10,311 nt of DNA from Cerioporus squamosus (taxonomy: Eukaryota; Basidiomycota; Agaricomycetes; Polyporales; Polyporaceae): contig JABYQS010000974.1 in assembly GCA_022592435.1 (NCBI GenBank), positions 1-10,311 on the forward strand. The letters are read 5' to 3'. Numbering within the stretch: position 1 is the first letter of the stretch; every line of letters starts with the position of its first letter. Shown here piece after piece: positions 8,300-10,311 of the stretch. The notes under the pieces were generated by a model. It was not told the DNA's origin and searched no databases. It saw only the letters and a program-made list of their open reading frames with translations. Made by a program: the position numbers and the translations under genes.

Positions 8300-10260
8300 T
8301 TAGAATGAGAACACCCTGGGAGCGCAGTACTCAAACTCGAGCGGATCGATGCCATAGCCGCGTCCAGTGTCCGAGTAAGGGCTGAAGTCGAGGAAGTGCT
8401 TAGCATCCTCGACGTCGGCTGCCGGGAGGTGCACAGTCGGGCGCCAATCGTCTGGAAGTGCACGATGAGGACGTGTAGTAGAGCCAGAGTGATTTTCGAG
8501 GGACTCACGAGTAGCCGAGCCGTTGCGAACCGCAGTCCACTCCTCCGAACGGACGTACTTGTCCTCGAGCTGCGGCGCTGTGATCCGCTTCTTCGGATCA
8601 ACGTGCAGCATCTGCAACACCAATCAGCCTCTACAACGTCACGAACTGAAAGACCACACATACCGCCGGCAAGATCTCCCAGAACTTCTCGTCAGTGCAC
8701 AAAAACTTGTCAGGGTCGATGGGCAGCCGTCCCGAGTTCGCATGTTCGTCCTGGACGCCGTCAGGCTCCGCTGATGGAAGAACGGCCCGTCGCAGAACCC
8801 GATGATCTCCATGAGGGACGAGGCCCATGCTCCACACGTCGACGTTCGTGCCGTACCCGCTCCTGCGGACGTCCGCGGACAACCATCTCGGGCGCCATGT
8901 AGCAGTAGGTGCCGTCGCGCGAGTAGCCCTCCAGGTGTCGAAGTCGTAGACGGGCACCTCCTTGCGTCCGAAGTCGGTGAGCACCGCGCGTCCGTCGTGG
9001 CCGATGAGGATGTTCGCCGGTTTGATGTCCGAGTGGACGACTCCGAGATGGCGGAGAGCGACCAGAGCGCAGATCTATGGCGGCGGCGGTCAGTCCGTAT
9101 ACTGTGGTAGAGACCTGGACGAGACTCACCAGTCCTTGCACATCAGGTAGCGGCTGGCCATGGGATCTCTTCCTTCTCCAGCAGCACAGTGGCGAGGTCC
9201 GCAGGGTATAGAGGCTAGAACGACCACGTCAGTGCACCGAACCAGGGCGACCTCGGCCGCACTCACCATAACGAAGTAGATCAGATCCTTCTCGACGTCC
9301 TCCAGCACATGAGCATGCTCATGAGGTACCGCCCAGCCGTCTCCGACTCGTTCACCGCACGCATGACGTTCCTCTCCGTCAAGAAGTTCTTGCGCGAGAA
9401 CTTGCGCCTCGCCGCGGCGCCCTTGTGCACGACCTTGAGTGCGTACGCGTTGCCAGTACCGTAGTGCTGCACACGGACGACGCGGCCTTGGGCGCCGCCG
9501 CCGAGCCGGTGCGTCGGCAAGAAGTCAGCGAACTTCGACGAGATCCGTGCGGCGACGTCGATGGTGCTCGAGTGGCGGCGATGATCTCGTCGTTCTCGTC
9601 GTAGCAGGAGATGCGCGGGCGCACCCGGGTGGGCGGGAGCCTGGGGCGCGAACGGATCATGGAGCGGCTCGAACGCCGAAGGAACTTCCAGCGCGAGAGA
9701 AGGAAGATCGACTGCGGGTGCAAGGGCGGGTGCCGGAGGGAGCGAGGGCGAACGGTAAGAGCCTGACAGAGCCAGTGCGGCCGTGGAGTGGCGCAAGAGT
9801 CGCCAGTCTGCCCAGCCTGCAGGGCGACGGCGACCACGACTCGACGACTTGGAGGCCAACTGCGACACTCTGCGACAGAGCGGAGGTGCGGGAGTGGCAG
9901 ACCGGTGGCGCACCGAAGAGGCGAGTGGCGCATCTCCTGGGGAGGCGACCACGGCGACCTTTGCTTGAACCGCTCGCAAGCGTGCCAGATGTGCGAGAGG
10001 GATGGCCGGGGTAGGTCTTGTTGTCCGTGGCTCCAGCGTTCAGACTGAGGCCGAGACCGTCAGTGCCCGGAGGCGGACTGACTCACCTGGCAGGACAGGA
10101 GACGGCGGCAAAGCAGAAGGCGGGAGGCGAGGAGACGCGCGTAGGTACCGGAGACCAACTGAACCGAGGAGAGGAGCACGCGTGGCGCGACCTCGGAGAC
10201 GTCTCCAGCGCGCTCTCGGGTACGTTGAAGTACCATCCCTGCTCGTTTCGAGGAGTACAT
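8300..10260 (-). pseudogene. Serine/threonine protein kinase B, paralog of kinase A, with multiple frame changes
   Basis: The exons mirror kinase A: 10044-9267, 9214-9130, 9074-8664, 8611-8509 and 8451-8300, with introns of 52, 55, 52 and 57 nt at the same places and phases. Exon 4 is 103 nt in both genes. An extra upstream exon 10260-10087 (58 codons, M-Y-S-S-K-R-A-G) is joined by a clean 42-nt intron (GTGAGT, cactgac, cctcag). Motifs seen are the Gly loop 'GGGAQGRVV', 'YALKVV', 'YFVM', 'VVHSDIKPANILI', 'TDFG', 'YCYMAPEMV', 'NVDVWSMGL' and 'MLHVDPKKRIT'. They fall in different frames. I place one-base frame changes near 9560-9585, 9299-9304, 9158-9170, 9130-9138, 8926-8933, 8878-8886, 8811-8825 and 8759-8773. 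Exon 2 is two bases shorter than its twin. Following the homology meets no stop codon. HRD is HSD. It is either a recent pseudogene or a functional gene with consensus errors. The start is tentative, and the 5' end may lie beyond the window. Confidence 0.72.
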
Positions 10261-10311
10261 GCTTGCGCTCCGCCTTCTCGCGGGCACTCCGTTGCACTCG
10301 GAACCAGACAG

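Noticed and set aside
7933..8661. 242-residue minus-strand open frame
   Set aside because: It crosses kinase B exons 4 and 5 in a different frame and runs into spacer; it has no motif, and the kinase frame is supported by homology to kinase A.
9439..10014. 191-residue plus-strand open frame
   Set aside because: GC-rich shadow of kinase B exon 1, Arg-rich and without any motif.

Overview
The window reads as nuclear DNA of a filamentous basidiomycete, probably an agaricomycete. The evidence is short introns (about 40-90 nt) with GT..AG ends, several with CTGAC-like branch sites, moderately GC-rich exons, and protein kinases with a fungal look. There is no operon-like packing, and I saw no rRNA, tRNA, CRISPR array or recognisable transposon. 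Species cannot be fixed from the sequence.

Every gene I can support lies on the minus strand, so transcription runs from high to low coordinates. The left half (1-4392) holds four tandem paralogs of a small protein of about 220 residues. Each has a variable first exon, then a core beginning with an aromatic 'RW' and an 'N-x-T' strand, then a phase-0 intron placed just before a conserved 'GW'. The core pattern, together with an amphipathic N-terminal helix in copy 4, resembles the actinoporin/aegerolysin-like cytolysin beta-sandwich group. Copy 1 is cut by the window edge, copy 2 is frame-broken, and copies 3 and 4 are intact.

The right half holds two paralogous serine/threonine protein kinases. 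Kinase A (4881-7026) has a long proline-rich N-terminus. Kinase B (8300-10260) has the same intron positions but many single-base frame changes. Both share an unusual tail after the kinase domain. Between the genes lie 0.4-1.3 kb spacers in which I see no convincing gene.

The architecture suggests a lineage-expanded accessory cluster: tandemly duplicated membrane-active-like proteins next to tandemly duplicated kinases. Whether the two families work together is inference. The reading-frame breaks in copy 2 and kinase B carry no in-frame stops along the homologous path, so young pseudogenes and indel errors in an unpolished assembly are both possible.
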